From an uncultured Alphaproteobacteria bacterium (GTDB lineage Bacteria > Pseudomonadota > Alphaproteobacteria > Bin95), in NCBI GenBank assembly GCA_938083135.1, contig CALLKY010000102.1, positions 1 to 32,967 of the forward strand: a stretch of 32,967 nt of DNA, read 5' to 3'. This document shows, piece after piece, positions 15,613 to 24,421 of this stretch. The first letter of the stretch is position 1. Every line of letters begins with the position of its first letter. The position numbers and the translations under genes were made by a program. Under the pieces are notes generated by a model. The model was not told where the DNA came from. It did not search any database and saw only the letters and a list, made by a program, of their open reading frames with translations.

Positions 15613-18600
15613 CTAACTGGAGCCTGATGTTTGGGGGCCACCTAACGGATCGCCCCCAGTATCGTCATCGCTTGCGCCAAGGATATCATCCAGATCAGCG
15701 ACCAGATCGCGCAACACCGCTTCCTCTGAATCAAACCGATCCGCTTCATCTTCAACGAATGCGTCGACCTGCAGGTTCTCGGACGTAGGTTTGGCCGCCA
15801 ACTGCAATTCTTCGGCTGTCGCATCCTCATCCACTGCAACGCCACCTTGGCGGCCCCAGCGATCGAGCGTGGCGTTTAAGCGGCCATGGTCTATAGGCTT
15901 CGACAGGAAGTCATCCATGCCAGCGTCCATGCAGCGCTTACGGTCCTCGACCATGGCGTTTGCCGTCATTGCGACGATGGGCGTTTTGGAAGCAACATTG
16001 TCCATGGCGCGGATCTCACGGGTCGCGTCCAGGCCGTCCATCTGCGGCATCTGCATATCCATGAAGATGACATCATATTTTTTGCGCAGAACCGCAGACA
16101 GCGCTTCCAGGCCGTTTTCTGCAATATCAACGCGATGATTACCCAGCTTCAGCATCGCCGTCGCAACCATCTGGTTGACGCGATTGTCTTCCACCAGCAG
16201 CACATCCAACGGTGCCAGGAGGCCGCTGTCATCATTGGTCGGCGGATCGATGGTCACGTCTGCCACCTCGTCCTGGTTCGGGTTCAATAGCTGCCAGGAT
16301 CGCACTGGCGCCGCCACAACCCCATCGACCGCTGGCAAGGCCAGCAAGTCATCTGTATCCGCCCGTTCCTTAGAGATTACGACGATACGCCGCTCCGTGT
16401 CATGGCCCAACTTTGCGACAACAGTCACAAGGTCGTGCACGTTTAGATCTGCGCTCTCCAAAATACCAATCGTTTTGGTGCTGATTGACGGGTCATCTAA
16501 GGCCCGTAAGCCGCTTGCCGCATCATCCGCAATCAGGGCATCAGCGCCAGCATCTTCAACGGTTTTCACGATCATCTGGCGCGTTAAGCTGTCTTGGCCA
16601 ATGATCAGCCAATCGCCCGTATCTTGCGGCGGTTCAATGGATTGCGCCGTATCAGCGGGCACGAAAGGTGCCTCGACCCAGAAGCAACTCCCTTCACCAG
16701 GTGCGCTCTCAACACCAATCCGGCCGCCCATCAACTCAATCAATTGCTTTGAAATGGTCAGCCCAAGCCCGGTGCCGCCATACCGTCGCGTGGTAGATGC
16801 GTCCGCTTGGGTAAATGGCGTGAACAGCTTTTCCAGAACCTCTGCCGGAATACCGATACCAGTATCCTTAACCTCGAACCGAACCGTCGTTGTACCTGTA
16901 CTGGTTTGGCTGATCGCACGAGCGTTTATGGAGATGCTGCCCTCTTCTGTGAACTTGGTCGCATTGGACACAAGGTTCAGCAATATCTGACGGAGCCTAT
17001 TGGCATCGCCAAGCAGCCTATCTGCTAGACCAATATCTGCATAAGCAACAACTTCCAGCTGCTTAACAGCCGCGCGAGCACCCGCGATATCCAGCACGGC
17101 ATCCAGTAGACCTTTCAGGCTGAATTCTTCTGTCTCAAGCTCAATCCGCCGCGCTTCGATCTTTGAAAGATCAAGCACGTCATTAATGAGCGTCAGCAAA
17201 GCTTCGCCGGAGTTTTGGATCGTCTCGACCTGGCGGCGCTGCTCCGCCTGCATTTCGCTTTCCAGCAGCACGGACGCCATACCAAGCACGGCGTTCATTG
17301 GTGTACGGATTTCATGGCTAATCATGGCCAGGAATTCAGACTTCGCCCTATTCGCCGCCTCCGCCGCCTGGCGTGCCTCTATCAGTTCCGTCACATCGGT
17401 CCAAACGCCAACGACACCGCCTTCAGACGTTCGACGTTCATCCGAAATAATCCAACGATTACGCGTAGTTTGTTTGGTTATTGGGCCAATGTCGTTGAGG
17501 TGCTCGAACATACGTTTATCGATGAACGCTTTTCGCTCTTTGCCTGTCAACTTTCTATAATCGGCGATTGAAGACGGGATTTTTTCAAATTGCTCTCCAA
17601 TCTGCAGCCTGTAGCCGTCCAGTGGAGACATCTCACTAAATGCCTTGTTGCATGCCACTAGACGATCATCAGCATCGAACAAAGCAAATGAGTTTGTCTG
17701 GGCGTCAATCGCCTGCTCAAGCCGGCGCCGCGCAGCTGCGGCTTCTTCCATCAACCGCGCGCGCTCGCCCTCCAGCTGTTTCTCATAGTCGATTGAGAAC
17801 GCAGCACCGCGATAGCCCAAGAATTCGCCATTATCGTCAAAGAAGGGCACGCCACTGGTACGTAACCACCCGTCGTTACCGTCCGGCCCTGCGCGGATAA
17901 ATTCAAAGTCACGGAATGGTTCATGGGCAAACATTGCCCTTTCGACTTCATCAAGCTCGGACCGTACGGCCTGCACGCCAGCCGCCATAAGGTCTCGCCG
18001 CGTTTTGCCGTAATGCCATTCAGGTTTCACGCCGGCCATCCGCTCGACGCTCTCGGTCATGAAGACAAAGCGATGCTCGGCGTCTGTCTCCCATATCCAA
18101 CCTGACAGAGCCTGCGTGGTGTCATTCATGCGCTCGACCGCTAAGCCGCGCTCGCGCTCGATCAGCTCTTGGCCACGCAATAGCTTCAGTTCATAGGCCT
18201 TCCGGTCCGCAATATCGTGCCACTCGATGAGGGCAGCAGGTTGGTCGCCATAGGCAATCCGCGTTGAGGAGACCTGCACATCCAGCGGTGATCCATCCAG
18301 CCGCGTATGTCGCCATTCGAACCGCGTACTCCCATCCAGGCGAATAATCGTGGCATTCTCGCGGACACGCTCGGCGGACAATGCTCCATCTGGCTGATAT
18401 TCCGGGGAAATCGCATCCATATGGAGCCCGATGATCTGCTCCTTCTGCGCCGCGCCGATAAGCGACAATGCGGCAGCATTACAGTCGACAATAACAGACT
18501 CTCTCACAATCAGGTGGCCCGTCGTGGATCGTTCGAACAGTGCCTTAAACCGTGCTTCCGCTTCGAAGCTGTCTGTGACGTCACGGAGAAGCCAAACTTC

Positions 18601-20562
18601 AGCCTCGTCAGCCCGATACCCGGCCCACTCCACCTGGCGTATCGAACCATCTGGTTTACGGATGGGGAAACTCAGGGAACGGGAGAAGCCTGTACGAACT
18701 TCTTCTTCGTAGGTCTCCCGCGCTGGGATTTCAGGCCTAACCGGCACCAGGCGGAACCAGTCATCCAAGCTGGTCAGCTCATCCCGTGATCGGCCCGTCA
18801 TCTCCTCAACATAGGCATTGATCGTCATTTGCCCGTTTTCGACATAGACAGCACCGGCTGGCAGCAATTCCACCATGTGGGCAAGTCTACGCTCAGACGC
18901 TGCCAAGCGTTGCTCCGCGCGCCGACGCTCTGTGATGTCGTAACCAACTGTTACGAGACCGATGCTTTCCCCCGCTTCATTGAGCTGCGGGTATTTCATA
19001 ATATGCAGAATGTAATCGCCAGCCGGTCGTTCGAGCTCTAGCGGTTTACCGGTTTCCAAAACAAGCCGGTCCCGAGCGTCAATGGCCCGGCCCATATCGG
19101 TTGGAATAGCGTCCGCCATCCGCTTGCCAACGCCGTCGCTGTCCTGCTCGAGGTTGAATACCTGGGCAAAACGCTTGTTGTAGATCAGTAACCTGCCATT
19201 CGGGTCTTTGACGCTAACTGTCGCTGGCAGCTGATCAATCACCGCGCGGAGAAGCTGTTCGGACGCTGCGACTGCTGCTCGCGATGCCGCAAGCTCCAAC
19301 TCACCCTGCCGTTCCTTATTGATGTCACTGGTGACGCCCCGATAGCCCAGGAATTTGCCACTCGGGGTGAACATCGGCGAACCGGAACACCGGACCCATA
19401 CGGTTCCGTTGGTTTTCGTATCAATGCCGTATTCAAAGTTCTTGAACGGTCGCCGGGCCTCCAAGTCAACAATATGCGGCTGCCATTCGGGATGATCCTC
19501 TGGCACTTGAACCCGCGCGAGCTGCCAGCGTGTTTTACCGAAAAGACCGTCGAGCGCCCCTTCTTCGAGCTCCTCGCCGACTGCCCTGATGTGGGTCAAT
19601 CGATGCTCTGCATCTGTCTCCCAGAAAACGTCGGCGCTTGCCCGTGCCCAATCCGCAAGCCGCTGCTCGCTCTCAGCTGCCAATTTCTTCGCTCTTGCGC
19701 GCTCACGATCCGATCTGGATGCGCGAACAGCCATTATCGATGCTGCCAGCACAAGCACGATTGCAATGGCTAAAGAAAACGGGAATCGCCCAAGCCAGCA
19801 GGCGAGTACCGCCGAGTGTGGCTGCGAAAATGTTACGTAAAGCTGATGCTTAGGGTCGTACCGCCAGCCTACAAGCCGATGAGAGCCATCCGTGTTGATG
19901 GCCTCGATATCCGATACGCCACTCATCGCACCGGACTGCTTTATCGCCTGGAACAATGGCCCCTTGCTAGCGTCCTTACCAACAAGCCCTTCCAACATTG
20001 GCCTGCGCCACCAAATTTGACCATCCGCCGTCGCGATTGCGATGGAATCTGCTGCGTCTTCTCCGATATCGGTCCAAAGGCTGCTTAGCCGATCGAGTTC
20101 AATTGTGGTGGCTAGGACATGGTTATCGCGATCAAGCGTTGCGAGAATGGCCCGCCATTTACCGTCAAGTTGGAATGGGAGGCTAAGTCCCGGTCGACCG
20201 TCCCGCCTGTTGGCGATCGCTTGGCGTATTGGCTTTGATAGACTGGCGGAAACCAGATCAATATCTGGCGCAACAATTATGCCTTCAGCCGCACCATCTG
20301 CCGCTCCAAAAACAATCCCATCGCGGATATAGCGCGGTTTATCAGCAACCGCAGCGAGGCGCGCCTCTGCATTTTCCAACATAATTGAAAGCGGGAGATG
20401 GGCGGTTCGACTTTGATGGAGAAGATTGCGGCTAACGAAATATCGCGAATCATTCCAAGACCATGCAGCCCAAAGTGCCACAGCCATCATCAGACCTGCG
20501 ATGAGAGCCGCAATCGCCCACTTCGATTCAAGTCGGTATAGTGGCAGCCGCGCTTTCGCCAT
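15613..20562 (-). CDS. Large membrane hybrid histidine kinase with multiple PAS domains
   Basis: A 1649-residue sensor kinase. Two transmembrane helices (~14-35 and ~257-281) bracket a ~220-residue periplasmic sensor. About six PAS-type domains follow up to ~1060, several closing with the typical VGYDITERR or GYRGVTSDI ending. The kinase core has SHEIRTPMN with phosphorylated His H1083, NLVSNATKF, DTGIGIP, FTPFTQAD and GTGLGLTIS. Next come a degenerate receiver-like segment (~1330-1440, DWLIIGQDSL, lacking the acidic pocket) and a true receiver with VLLVEDN, phospho-acceptor D1502 in FMDMQMP and the Lys in FLSKPI. The acidic ~80-residue tail has no Hpt domain, so a separate phosphotransfer protein is needed. 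No response regulator is adjacent. GGTGAG precedes the ATG. The stimulus is unknown. Confidence 0.92.
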   Translation of the reverse strand: MAKARLPLYRLESKWAIAALIAGLMMAVALWAAWSWNDSRYFVSRNLLHQSRTAHLPLSIMLENAEARLAAVADKPRYIRDGIVFGAADGAAEGIIVAPDIDLVSASLSKPIRQAIANRRDGRPGLSLPFQLDGKWRAILATLDRDNHVLATTIELDRLSSLWTDIGEDAADSIAIATADGQIWWRRPMLEGLVGKDASKGPLFQAIKQSGAMSGVSDIEAINTDGSHRLVGWRYDPKHQLYVTFSQPHSAVLACWLGRFPFSLAIAIVLVLAASIMAVRASRSDRERARAKKLAAESEQRLADWARASADVFWETDAEHRLTHIRAVGEELEEGALDGLFGKTRWQLARVQVPEDHPEWQPHIVDLEARRPFKNFEYGIDTKTNGTVWVRCSGSPMFTPSGKFLGYRGVTSDINKERQGELELAASRAAVAASEQLLRAVIDQLPATVSVKDPNGRLLIYNKRFAQVFNLEQDSDGVGKRMADAIPTDMGRAIDARDRLVLETGKPLELERPAGDYILHIMKYPQLNEAGESIGLVTVGYDITERRRAEQRLAASERRLAHMVELLPAGAVYVENGQMTINAYVEEMTGRSRDELTSLDDWFRLVPVRPEIPARETYEEEVRTGFSRSLSFPIRKPDGSIRQVEWAGYRADEAEVWLLRDVTDSFEAEARFKALFERSTTGHLIVRESVIVDCNAAALSLIGAAQKEQIIGLHMDAISPEYQPDGALSAERVRENATIIRLDGSTRFEWRHTRLDGSPLDVQVSSTRIAYGDQPAALIEWHDIADRKAYELKLLRGQELIERERGLAVERMNDTTQALSGWIWETDAEHRFVFMTESVERMAGVKPEWHYGKTRRDLMAAGVQAVRSELDEVERAMFAHEPFRDFEFIRAGPDGNDGWLRTSGVPFFDDNGEFLGYRGAAFSIDYEKQLEGERARLMEEAAAARRRLEQAIDAQTNSFALFDADDRLVACNKAFSEMSPLDGYRLQIGEQFEKIPSSIADYRKLTGKERKAFIDKRMFEHLNDIGPITKQTTRNRWIISDERRTSEGGVVGVWTDVTELIEARQAAEAANRAKSEFLAMISHEIRTPMNAVLGMASVLLESEMQAEQRRQVETIQNSGEALLTLINDVLDLSKIEARRIELETEEFSLKGLLDAVLDIAGARAAVKQLEVVAYADIGLADRLLGDANRLRQILLNLVSNATKFTEEGSISINARAISQTSTGTTTVRFEVKDTGIGIPAEVLEKLFTPFTQADASTTRRYGGTGLGLTISKQLIELMGGRIGVESAPGEGSCFWVEAPFVPADTAQSIEPPQDTGDWLIIGQDSLTRQMIVKTVEDAGADALIADDAASGLRALDDPSISTKTIGILESADLNVHDLVTVVAKLGHDTERRIVVISKERADTDDLLALPAVDGVVAAPVRSWQLLNPNQDEVADVTIDPPTNDDSGLLAPLDVLLVEDNRVNQMVATAMLKLGNHRVDIAENGLEALSAVLRKKYDVIFMDMQMPQMDGLDATREIRAMDNVASKTPIVAMTANAMVEDRKRCMDAGMDDFLSKPIDHGRLNATLDRWGRQGGVAVDEDATAEELQLAAKPTSENLQVDAFVEDEADRFDSEEAVLRDLVADLDDILGASDDDTGGDPLGGPQTSGSS

Positions 20563-20658
20563 CTAGTCTCACCCGCCGAGATTGATAGAGGCTTACAAAC
20601 GCTACATCTGGTTAATGTCTCGTTGCCGTCCTGGTTTTCCGTAACTAAGTCAGCGCCC

Positions 20659-21165
20659 CTATCGCTGCAAAGACTGTAACCCGGCAGTCAGCCCGCGCAA
20701 GGAAAATGGCAACTGGATTGGTTCGCGCCGCAGATCATAGAATAGCAGCCAGCCATTGGACCCGGCCTGCATTGCCGCCAGAAGCTGAGGCTCAACATCA
20801 AGCTCCACATGGCAGCCGCGCTTGTCGCAGAACTTAAAAGCCCCCCAGCCATCAACACCCTGGTCCGTGCGCACCCGCAAACCATCCGGCAAATGAATAG
20901 CGCCGAGCGGCATATTAATCACCGCAACAGGACCCCGCTTCCCTGGCTTAAAACCAAGCGTGATGTTTGCGACCTGCTTGCCCTGGTATGAGACCCGCTG
21001 AAAGACAAAACATACCTCCTGCCCCTGGCCCCCAGCTTCGCAGGCTTCCGTCCAATCGCGGAATGTCCGGCCCGTCTGGCGCACGGATTGCGCTTCGGCG
21101 ACGCTGCCTAGAACGACGATCATCGCTAAGGCCATCGCCGTTACGACGTGAAATGCGCGGATCAT
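20659..21165 (-). CDS. Invasion-associated locus B (IalB) family periplasmic protein
   Basis: 168 residues. A signal peptide (~1-26, ending VAEAQ) is followed by the IalB domain: FRDWTEAC, CFVFQRV, the KPGKRGPV segment, INMPLG, WGAFKFCDKRGC and the conserved GLTAGLQSL end. Four conserved cysteines can form two disulfides. The family is widespread in alphaproteobacteria and named after a Bartonella locus linked with erythrocyte invasion; in free-living species its role is unknown and probably unrelated to virulence. The ATG at 21165 was chosen over an upstream codon at 21198 because GAGG lies at proper spacing and the signal peptide then begins correctly. It is divergent from tadA. Confidence 0.9.
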   Translation of the reverse strand: MIRAFHVVTAMALAMIVVLGSVAEAQSVRQTGRTFRDWTEACEAGGQGQEVCFVFQRVSYQGKQVANITLGFKPGKRGPVAVINMPLGAIHLPDGLRVRTDQGVDGWGAFKFCDKRGCHVELDVEPQLLAAMQAGSNGWLLFYDLRREPIQLPFSLRGLTAGLQSLQR

Positions 21166-21276
21166 GGATTTAGCCTCACTCGGACTTGGCCATCGCACTC
21201 ATTCTTTCTGGCATGGGCCAAGACATCTTCTGGCGGACCTAATCGATCAAACTGAACTACATACATAAGCGCGCAC

Positions 21277-21296
21277 ATTCTCCATTTCCCGAGAAT
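21277..21296. promoter_or_regulatory. Dyad ATTCTC-N8-GAGAAT upstream of tadA
   Basis: Perfect 6-base arms at 21277-21282 and 21291-21296 lie 17 bp before the tadA start, in the divergent ialB-tadA spacer. It could be an operator or a leader hairpin. A second, imperfect repeat (CTTGGCCAT 21185-21193 and ATGGGCCAAG 21213-21222) lies upstream of ialB. Both are unproven. Confidence 0.3.
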
Positions 21297-21313
21297 CGTG
21301 TATTTACCACGCG

Positions 21314-21772
21314 ATGCGCGCCCTGTCCCCCGATGATCAAGCCTTAAATGCAGCATTCGCCGCTGCCCGTGTCGCCGCTGCCCAAGGCGAAGCGCCGATA
21401 GGTGCTGCTATCTTGCACCGGGGTGAAGTGATTGTGCGAACGCATAATCTCGTAGAAACCACCCCGGACCCAACGGCCCACGCTGAGATCCTGGCGATAC
21501 GCCAAGCCGCAGCCCTGCTTGGCGACGCGCGCTTGCCGGAATGCGATTTGGTGGTGACGCTAGAGCCTTGCGCCATGTGCGCTGGCGCGATTGAGCATGC
21601 ACGCATCCGGCGCTTGGTGTTCGCAGCCTATGATCCTAAGGGCGGGGCTGTTGATCATGGTGCCCGCGTTTTTCAACGGCCCGCCTGCCGCCACGCGCCA
21701 GATATCATTGGCGGCATCCGGGAAGCAGAATCCAGGGACATGCTGCAGGCATTCTTCAAAGCGCTCAGATAA
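21314..21772 (+). CDS. tadA: tRNA-specific adenosine deaminase
   Basis: 152 residues of the cytidine/deoxycytidylate deaminase fold. Zinc and catalytic residues are in TAHAEI (His ligand and proton-shuttling Glu) and EPCAMCAGAI (two Cys ligands). The family's RRLVFAAYDPKGGAVDHG segment is present. TadA converts A34 to inosine in tRNA-Arg(ACG), letting one tRNA read CGU, CGC and CGA, and is essential in most bacteria. The length matches. Its stop (21770-21772) directly abuts the stop of the converging dioxygenase gene, leaving no room for a terminator between them. Confidence 0.95.
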   Translation: MRALSPDDQALNAAFAAARVAAAQGEAPIGAAILHRGEVIVRTHNLVETTPDPTAHAEILAIRQAAALLGDARLPECDLVVTLEPCAMCAGAIEHARIRRLVFAAYDPKGGAVDHGARVFQRPACRHAPDIIGGIREAESRDMLQAFFKALR

Positions 21773-22534
21773 TTAGCGGGGAATCAGCTGGTTCCCACCA
21801 TGCTGATCTTTCCCCCGCATCAAATACACAGGGCGCATGGAATGATCAACGATATTGCGGGCCTTGGCATCAGCTGCGGCAAGCTCACGGTCAAATAGGC
21901 TTGTCGTCGGCATAAACCGCATCGTCAAACCCCGGCGCGGATTGGGGGAGGCATTGGCCTCTGATCCATGCAGCAGGAAAACATCGTGCAAGGATATTTG
22001 GCCAGCTTTCAGAACCAAGTCGACGGCATCCGCCTCGTCATAGGTCGAAGGATCGAGTTCCTCAAATAAGGTTACGTCTGCATCCTCGTTAAGCGCGTTG
22101 TGGGCCTTAATGGCACGGTCCTTGTGGGAACCGCGAATAATACGAAGGCAGCCATTCTCGATAGTGGCATCATCAACGGCGAGCCATGCAGTGCATGTTG
22201 CGAGCGGGCGAATTGGCCAGAACTTACCGTCCTGATGCCATGGCGTGCGCTGCCCATTCAGTGCCGGTTTCGCAAAGAAACTTGAATTCCAGAGCGCTAT
22301 ATCCGGCCCGATCAGCTGCGCGACCATATCTAGGATCACGGCATTGTCGCAAATCTCAACGAACGCCTCATCCTGATCCAGCAGTGCCGGGCAATAATTG
22401 CGAAAGTCTGGCCGTCGTTCCACCAGCGCCGCATGCCGCTCTTTCACGCGATCCAGCACGGAGTCTGGCATTTGGAAATCTGGAATCACGTAGCCTTGCT
22501 CGTGATAATGCTCAATCTGTTCGGAATTCAGCAT
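21773..22534 (-). CDS. Phytanoyl-CoA dioxygenase (PhyH) family protein
   Basis: A 253-residue Fe(II)/2-oxoglutarate oxygenase. The metal-binding facial triad is visible as HQD in PWHQDGKFWP and the distal His in SLHDVFLLHGS. The 2-oxoglutarate-binding Arg is probably in RRGLTMRF. ENGCLRIIRGSH is the family's conserved middle motif. Members hydroxylate varied small molecules, including phytanoyl-CoA, ectoine and phosphonates. Sequence alone does not say which; residues typical of ectoine hydroxylase are not evident. It stands alone, convergent with tadA. Confidence 0.9.
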   Translation of the reverse strand: MLNSEQIEHYHEQGYVIPDFQMPDSVLDRVKERHAALVERRPDFRNYCPALLDQDEAFVEICDNAVILDMVAQLIGPDIALWNSSFFAKPALNGQRTPWHQDGKFWPIRPLATCTAWLAVDDATIENGCLRIIRGSHKDRAIKAHNALNEDADVTLFEELDPSTYDEADAVDLVLKAGQISLHDVFLLHGSEANASPNPRRGLTMRFMPTTSLFDRELAAADAKARNIVDHSMRPVYLMRGKDQHGGNQLIPR

Positions 22535-22572
22535 AGAAGCCGCCTCGCTCGTTCTAGGGCTTAAACTTCACT

Positions 22573-22755
22573 CTAATCGACGCAACGCATCCATTGATAG
22601 CCCGATGCACGACCGGCGCGATCCAGGGCTTCACGCCGCGCTGGCGCTGCTGGACCGGGTGCGGTGAAGGACGTGCAAAAGCCGGTGAACAGATTCGTAA
22701 ACCCAAGCCAACGGGCCTTGAGGGCGAGCACGCGATGTCTGACAGGTCTCACCAT
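22573..22755 (-). CDS. Possible small protein following the YciI gene
   Basis: A 60-codon frame beginning 2 bases after the YciI stop. It has many Arg and Ala residues and ends QWMRCVD. No ribosome-binding site is clear and no family is recognised. The close spacing would allow coupled translation, but in GC-rich DNA an open frame of this length arises easily by chance. The rest of the 223-bp gap between the PhyH and YciI genes shows nothing else. Confidence 0.22.
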   Translation of the reverse strand: MVRPVRHRVLALKARWLGFTNLFTGFCTSFTAPGPAAPARREALDRAGRASGYQWMRCVD

Positions 22756-22757
22756 GG

Positions 22758-23069
22758 TCAGATGCTGTCCGCACCATCAGCCGCCGGTGGGTTCCATTGC
22801 CCCTTATTCATCCGCCTGAGACGAACGGATTGGAACACGCCCGCTTTCACAAATGGCTCCGCGGCAACAAAAGTCTCCGCAGCTTCAAGGTTTGGCAGAT
22901 TGATGATCCAAACACTGCCGTCCTTGGCGTCATCAGCGCCGAAGGTCACACCTCCGAGCACGACGATGTCCGCATGAGCGGCAAGGTAATCCAGATGCGT
23001 CTGACGGATTGATGCGCGCACGTCTGCCATGCCCGGTTTATCAACGCAGGTCACGGCATAGAGCGGCAT
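22758..23069 (-). CDS. YciI family protein
   Basis: A 103-residue YciI-like single-domain protein (dimeric alpha/beta, ferredoxin-like). Seen: an N-terminal PLYAVTCVDKPG strand, the conserved His and Asp of the putative active site in RQTHLDYLAAH, VVLGGVTFGADD, GSVWIINLPNLEAAETF and the C-terminal VRLRRMNKGQW. The biochemical role of the family is mostly unknown. It sits 13 bp after infA on the same strand and may be co-transcribed with it. Confidence 0.88.
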   Translation of the reverse strand: MPLYAVTCVDKPGMADVRASIRQTHLDYLAAHADIVVLGGVTFGADDAKDGSVWIINLPNLEAAETFVAAEPFVKAGVFQSVRLRRMNKGQWNPPAADGADSI

Positions 23070-23082
23070 CGCAGGCTATCCG

Positions 23083-23301
23083 CTACTTGTGGCGGAACGT
23101 GATCCGACCCTTGGTCAGATCATAGGGCGTCATCTCAACGGAGACTTTGTCTCCGGGCATCACGCGGATACGGAATTTCCGCATCTTTCCGGCGAGCCTC
23201 GCGATAACTTCGTGTTCGTTCTCGAGCTTAACTCGGAACATGGCGTTTGGCAGTTTTTCAACAACCTCGCCTTCAAATTCGATTAGGTCTTCTTTGGGCA
23301 T
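23083..23301 (-). CDS. infA: Translation initiation factor IF-1
   Basis: 72 residues, the standard IF-1 length, an S1/OB-fold protein that binds the 30S A site during initiation. Nearly every family landmark is present: [52 protein letters not shown] and [10 protein letters not shown]. Where most IF-1 proteins read RKNRIRV or RKHRIRV this one reads RKFRIRV, and HTAGKMRK is replaced by RLAGKMRK. These departures raise the possibility that this is a second, divergent infA copy, as some proteobacteria have, but it could be the only one. Confidence 0.95.
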   Translation of the reverse strand: MPKEDLIEFEGEVVEKLPNAMFRVKLENEHEVIARLAGKMRKFRIRVMPGDKVSVEMTPYDLTKGRITFRHK

Positions 23302-23427
23302 ACGTCTTCCAAGCGTGTTTTCTCCGCAAATGCTGGGAGTGTTCTACACAGCTTAGGCCCAAGAGAGAAGCGGTCATTGGTTCGCACAAATTATGGCTTT
23401 GCCATTGCATGCGCGCTGGCGGGCTGA

Positions 23428-23760
23428 TCACCCCCCATCAGGGTAAAAGATTTCATCCATGCTCAGCGCCGCGCCGCGGTCATAATCAACGAACACTGCG
23501 GCAAGCGTATTCTCATCGGGGTCCATTCGAACGACGTAAAACCCTGTTTCAAATGATTTTGCCTGATCGCCAAGGCGGTAGTGCACCGATCCATGTAATT
23601 TGTCGCCGCGCTCACAAGGGCGAGCAAAATCGTACAGAGATAGGCCCCGTGCACTCCAATCACGCAAGGAATATTCCTGCCCATCAATTTTCGCAGTGGC
23701 GTCTGGCGCTTCGAACCTGTCTTCCAGCCGACCGGGAATTCTTCGTGCGTTGGCATCCAT
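23428..23760 (-). CDS. PilZ-domain c-di-GMP receptor-like protein
   Basis: 110 residues comprising essentially one PilZ domain. Both diguanylate-binding elements are visible: RLEDR (RxxxR) near the start and DWSARG (DxSxxG) about 25 residues later. Beta-strand stretches follow (GLSLYDF, KLHGSVHYRLG, TGFYVVRMD, LAAVFVDYDRGAAL). The ATG at 23760 has AAGGG upstream; a GTG at 23775 is less likely. Free-standing PilZ proteins transmit c-di-GMP levels to motility, exopolysaccharide or secretion machinery; nothing nearby shows the partner. Confidence 0.75.
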   Translation of the reverse strand: MDANARRIPGRLEDRFEAPDATAKIDGQEYSLRDWSARGLSLYDFARPCERGDKLHGSVHYRLGDQAKSFETGFYVVRMDPDENTLAAVFVDYDRGAALSMDEIFYPDGG

Positions 23761-23821
23761 AACGGAACCCTTCACTCACTATCGATTTCCACAACTTTAT
23801 GCAGGCCCAGATAACGCGACG

Positions 23822-23845
23822 TTAAGTCAAACTGGCAAAACTTAA
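23822..23845. promoter_or_regulatory. Dyad TTAAGT-N12-ACTTAA before the TerB-like gene
   Basis: Perfect 6-base arms at 23822-23827 and 23840-23845 in the divergent spacer between the PilZ and TerB-like genes. Spacing suits a dimeric regulator, but no regulator is nearby and chance occurrence is possible. Confidence 0.25.
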
Positions 23846-23876
23846 GATGTATCAATGCCAAATCGAGCGAAATAAA

Positions 23877-24419
23877 ATGTCTATGCCCTCAGCGCCGCTG
23901 GCCCGCCGCCGACAGAAATTCGCCTTAGATTTGGCGCCGCGTGCTAGTATCAAACCGTCGAATCGCCAAGCCGAACGACGGGGGCTGAAGCTGACGCAAC
24001 TAACCAACACATTGGCCGAGCTACTTGGCGGTGACCGAGCCGACCATCGTCGTGGGCAATTCTTGGCGGAAGCCAGCATGGCCGCAGCCGCTCTCGTGGC
24101 GACCGCTGAAGGCGATGTCACATTCGCTGAACGCGCGCTGATCGATCAAGCAATTGATGCGCTATCAGAACTCGGTGCGATTTCCACCCAGGACGCAGCA
24201 GCGCTCTTTAATGAATTCGTTGATGGCATCCGTGCGAACAGCAGCCAGGGCCGCCGCCCAGCGCTTGAAGCGCTGGCGGAAATTGAAGGCATTGCTGACG
24301 CCGCCACCATTGTTCTGCGGATCGCGGATGCTGTCGCAACTGCCGATGGCTCAGCCTCCGCCGCAGAAATCACTGCAGTGCAGGATATCGCGGCGGCGCT
24401 GAACGCAGCAGCCTCATAG
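23877..24419 (+). CDS. TerB-like helical domain protein
   Basis: About 180 residues if started at ATG 23877; an in-frame ATG at 23847 directly abuts a dyad. A basic N-terminus (RRRQKF) leads into an all-helical domain. Two acidic, metal-binding-like turns are seen, TAEGDVTFAERALID and TADGSASAAEITAVQD. The paired A.(D/E)G.....E pattern is typical of the TerB/tellurite-resistance family, where these Asp and Glu residues bind divalent metal. No other ter gene is nearby, so tellurite resistance should not be assumed. The stop is 2 bp from the stop of the converging CoA-transferase gene. Confidence 0.65.
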   Translation: MSMPSAPLARRRQKFALDLAPRASIKPSNRQAERRGLKLTQLTNTLAELLGGDRADHRRGQFLAEASMAAAALVATAEGDVTFAERALIDQAIDALSELGAISTQDAAALFNEFVDGIRANSSQGRRPALEALAEIEGIADAATIVLRIADAVATADGSASAAEITAVQDIAAALNAAAS

Positions 24420-24421
24420 GG

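Noticed and set aside
16175-16990. 271-codon plus-strand frame within the histidine kinase
   Set aside because: It is antisense to the ATPase and receiver coding region, with biased composition and no recognisable domain.
23877-24419. Tellurite-resistance operon
   Set aside because: Only a single TerB-like domain is present, without terC, terD or terZ neighbours.
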